64,000 bases of DNA from Alteriqipengyuania_B sp035481675 (lineage in GTDB: Bacteria > Pseudomonadota > Alphaproteobacteria > Sphingomonadales > Sphingomonadaceae), in contig NZ_JAYJJW010000001.1 in the NCBI RefSeq assembly GCF_035481675.1, forward strand, positions 434,001 to 498,000. Reading direction: 5' to 3'. A program made the position numbers and the translations under genes. Positions within the stretch are counted from its first letter, which is position 1, and every line of letters begins with the position of its first letter. Below the pieces are notes generated by a model. The model saw only the letters and a program-made list of their open reading frames with translations. It ran no database searches and had not been told where the DNA came from. Shown piece after piece: positions 63,953-64,000 of this stretch.

Positions 63953-64000
63953 TCAGGCCGCCTCCCTATCCGCCGCCGCCGATGCGAGCAAGCTACCGAT
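63953..64000 (-). CDS. C-terminal end of an upstream minus-strand gene, possibly DNA polymerase III delta' (holB)
   Basis: An open frame enters from the right edge and ends at a TGA (63955-63953), giving only IGSLLASAAADREAA. It is 41 bases upstream of metG in the same orientation. holB commonly precedes metG and tatD in alphaproteobacteria, which is the only reason for the name; the residues alone do not identify it. Confidence 0.35.
   Translation of the reverse strand: MGSLLASAAADREAA

Overview
The window is GC-rich, gene-dense chromosomal DNA from an alphaproteobacterium, most likely a sphingomonad of the Erythrobacteraceae type. The pointers are the E1-beta subunit with its own lipoyl domain, a fused IspDF, the dusB-ntrB-ntrC-ntrY-ntrX-hfq-hflX order, a double-length Hfq, TrmFO, Tad/TadG proteins, and several large TonB-dependent receptors next to a LacI regulator and a flavin-dependent halogenase homologue. 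I see no rRNA, tRNA, CRISPR array, insertion sequence or prophage. The genus assignment is inference.

Layout. 1-2.3 kb: pyruvate dehydrogenase E1 alpha (cut by the window edge) and E1 beta. 2.3-5.5 kb: three TadE/TadG-type pilus-assembly proteins. 5.6-9.7 kb: mixed housekeeping genes (phytoene-synthase-like protein, EF-hand protein, TrmFO, NAD(P)H-hydrate dehydratase, YhhN protein). 9.7-14.2 kb: gyrA and a divergent exported repeat protein with a strong terminator. 14.2-19.3 kb: NYN nuclease, carbonic anhydrase, lipA, a RatA/COQ10-like gene, pncC and ispDF. 19.3-29.2 kb: the nitrogen-regulation block dusB-ntrBC-ntrYX, tandem Hfq, hflX and mazG. 29.2-36.1 kb: TPR-sulfotransferase, a TonB receptor and a BCCT transporter.

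36.1-45.6 kb: one long minus-strand operon holding eight branched-chain amino-acid genes (ilvD-ilvC-ilvB-ilvN-leuA-leuC-leuD-leuB). It is preceded by a 40-codon leader peptide packed with Leu/Val/Ile codons and an intrinsic terminator, which is a textbook attenuator arrangement. 45.8-54.8 kb: a carbohydrate-uptake-type locus with two MFS transporters, a LacI regulator, a TonB receptor and a divergent halogenase homologue. The last two flank a pair of near-identical 16-bp palindromes.

54.8-60.5 kb: a second accessory uptake locus with a small exported protein, a beta-helix-like lipoprotein, a TonB receptor, and a PhoB-like regulator whose receiver domain has lost the phospho-acceptor aspartate. 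PHO-box-like direct repeats lie upstream of both the lipoprotein and the regulator. This is the best candidate in the window for an undescribed regulatory circuit. 60.6-64 kb: a housekeeping run of metG, tatD, an MBL-fold hydrolase and a tiny membrane protein, probably downstream of holB.
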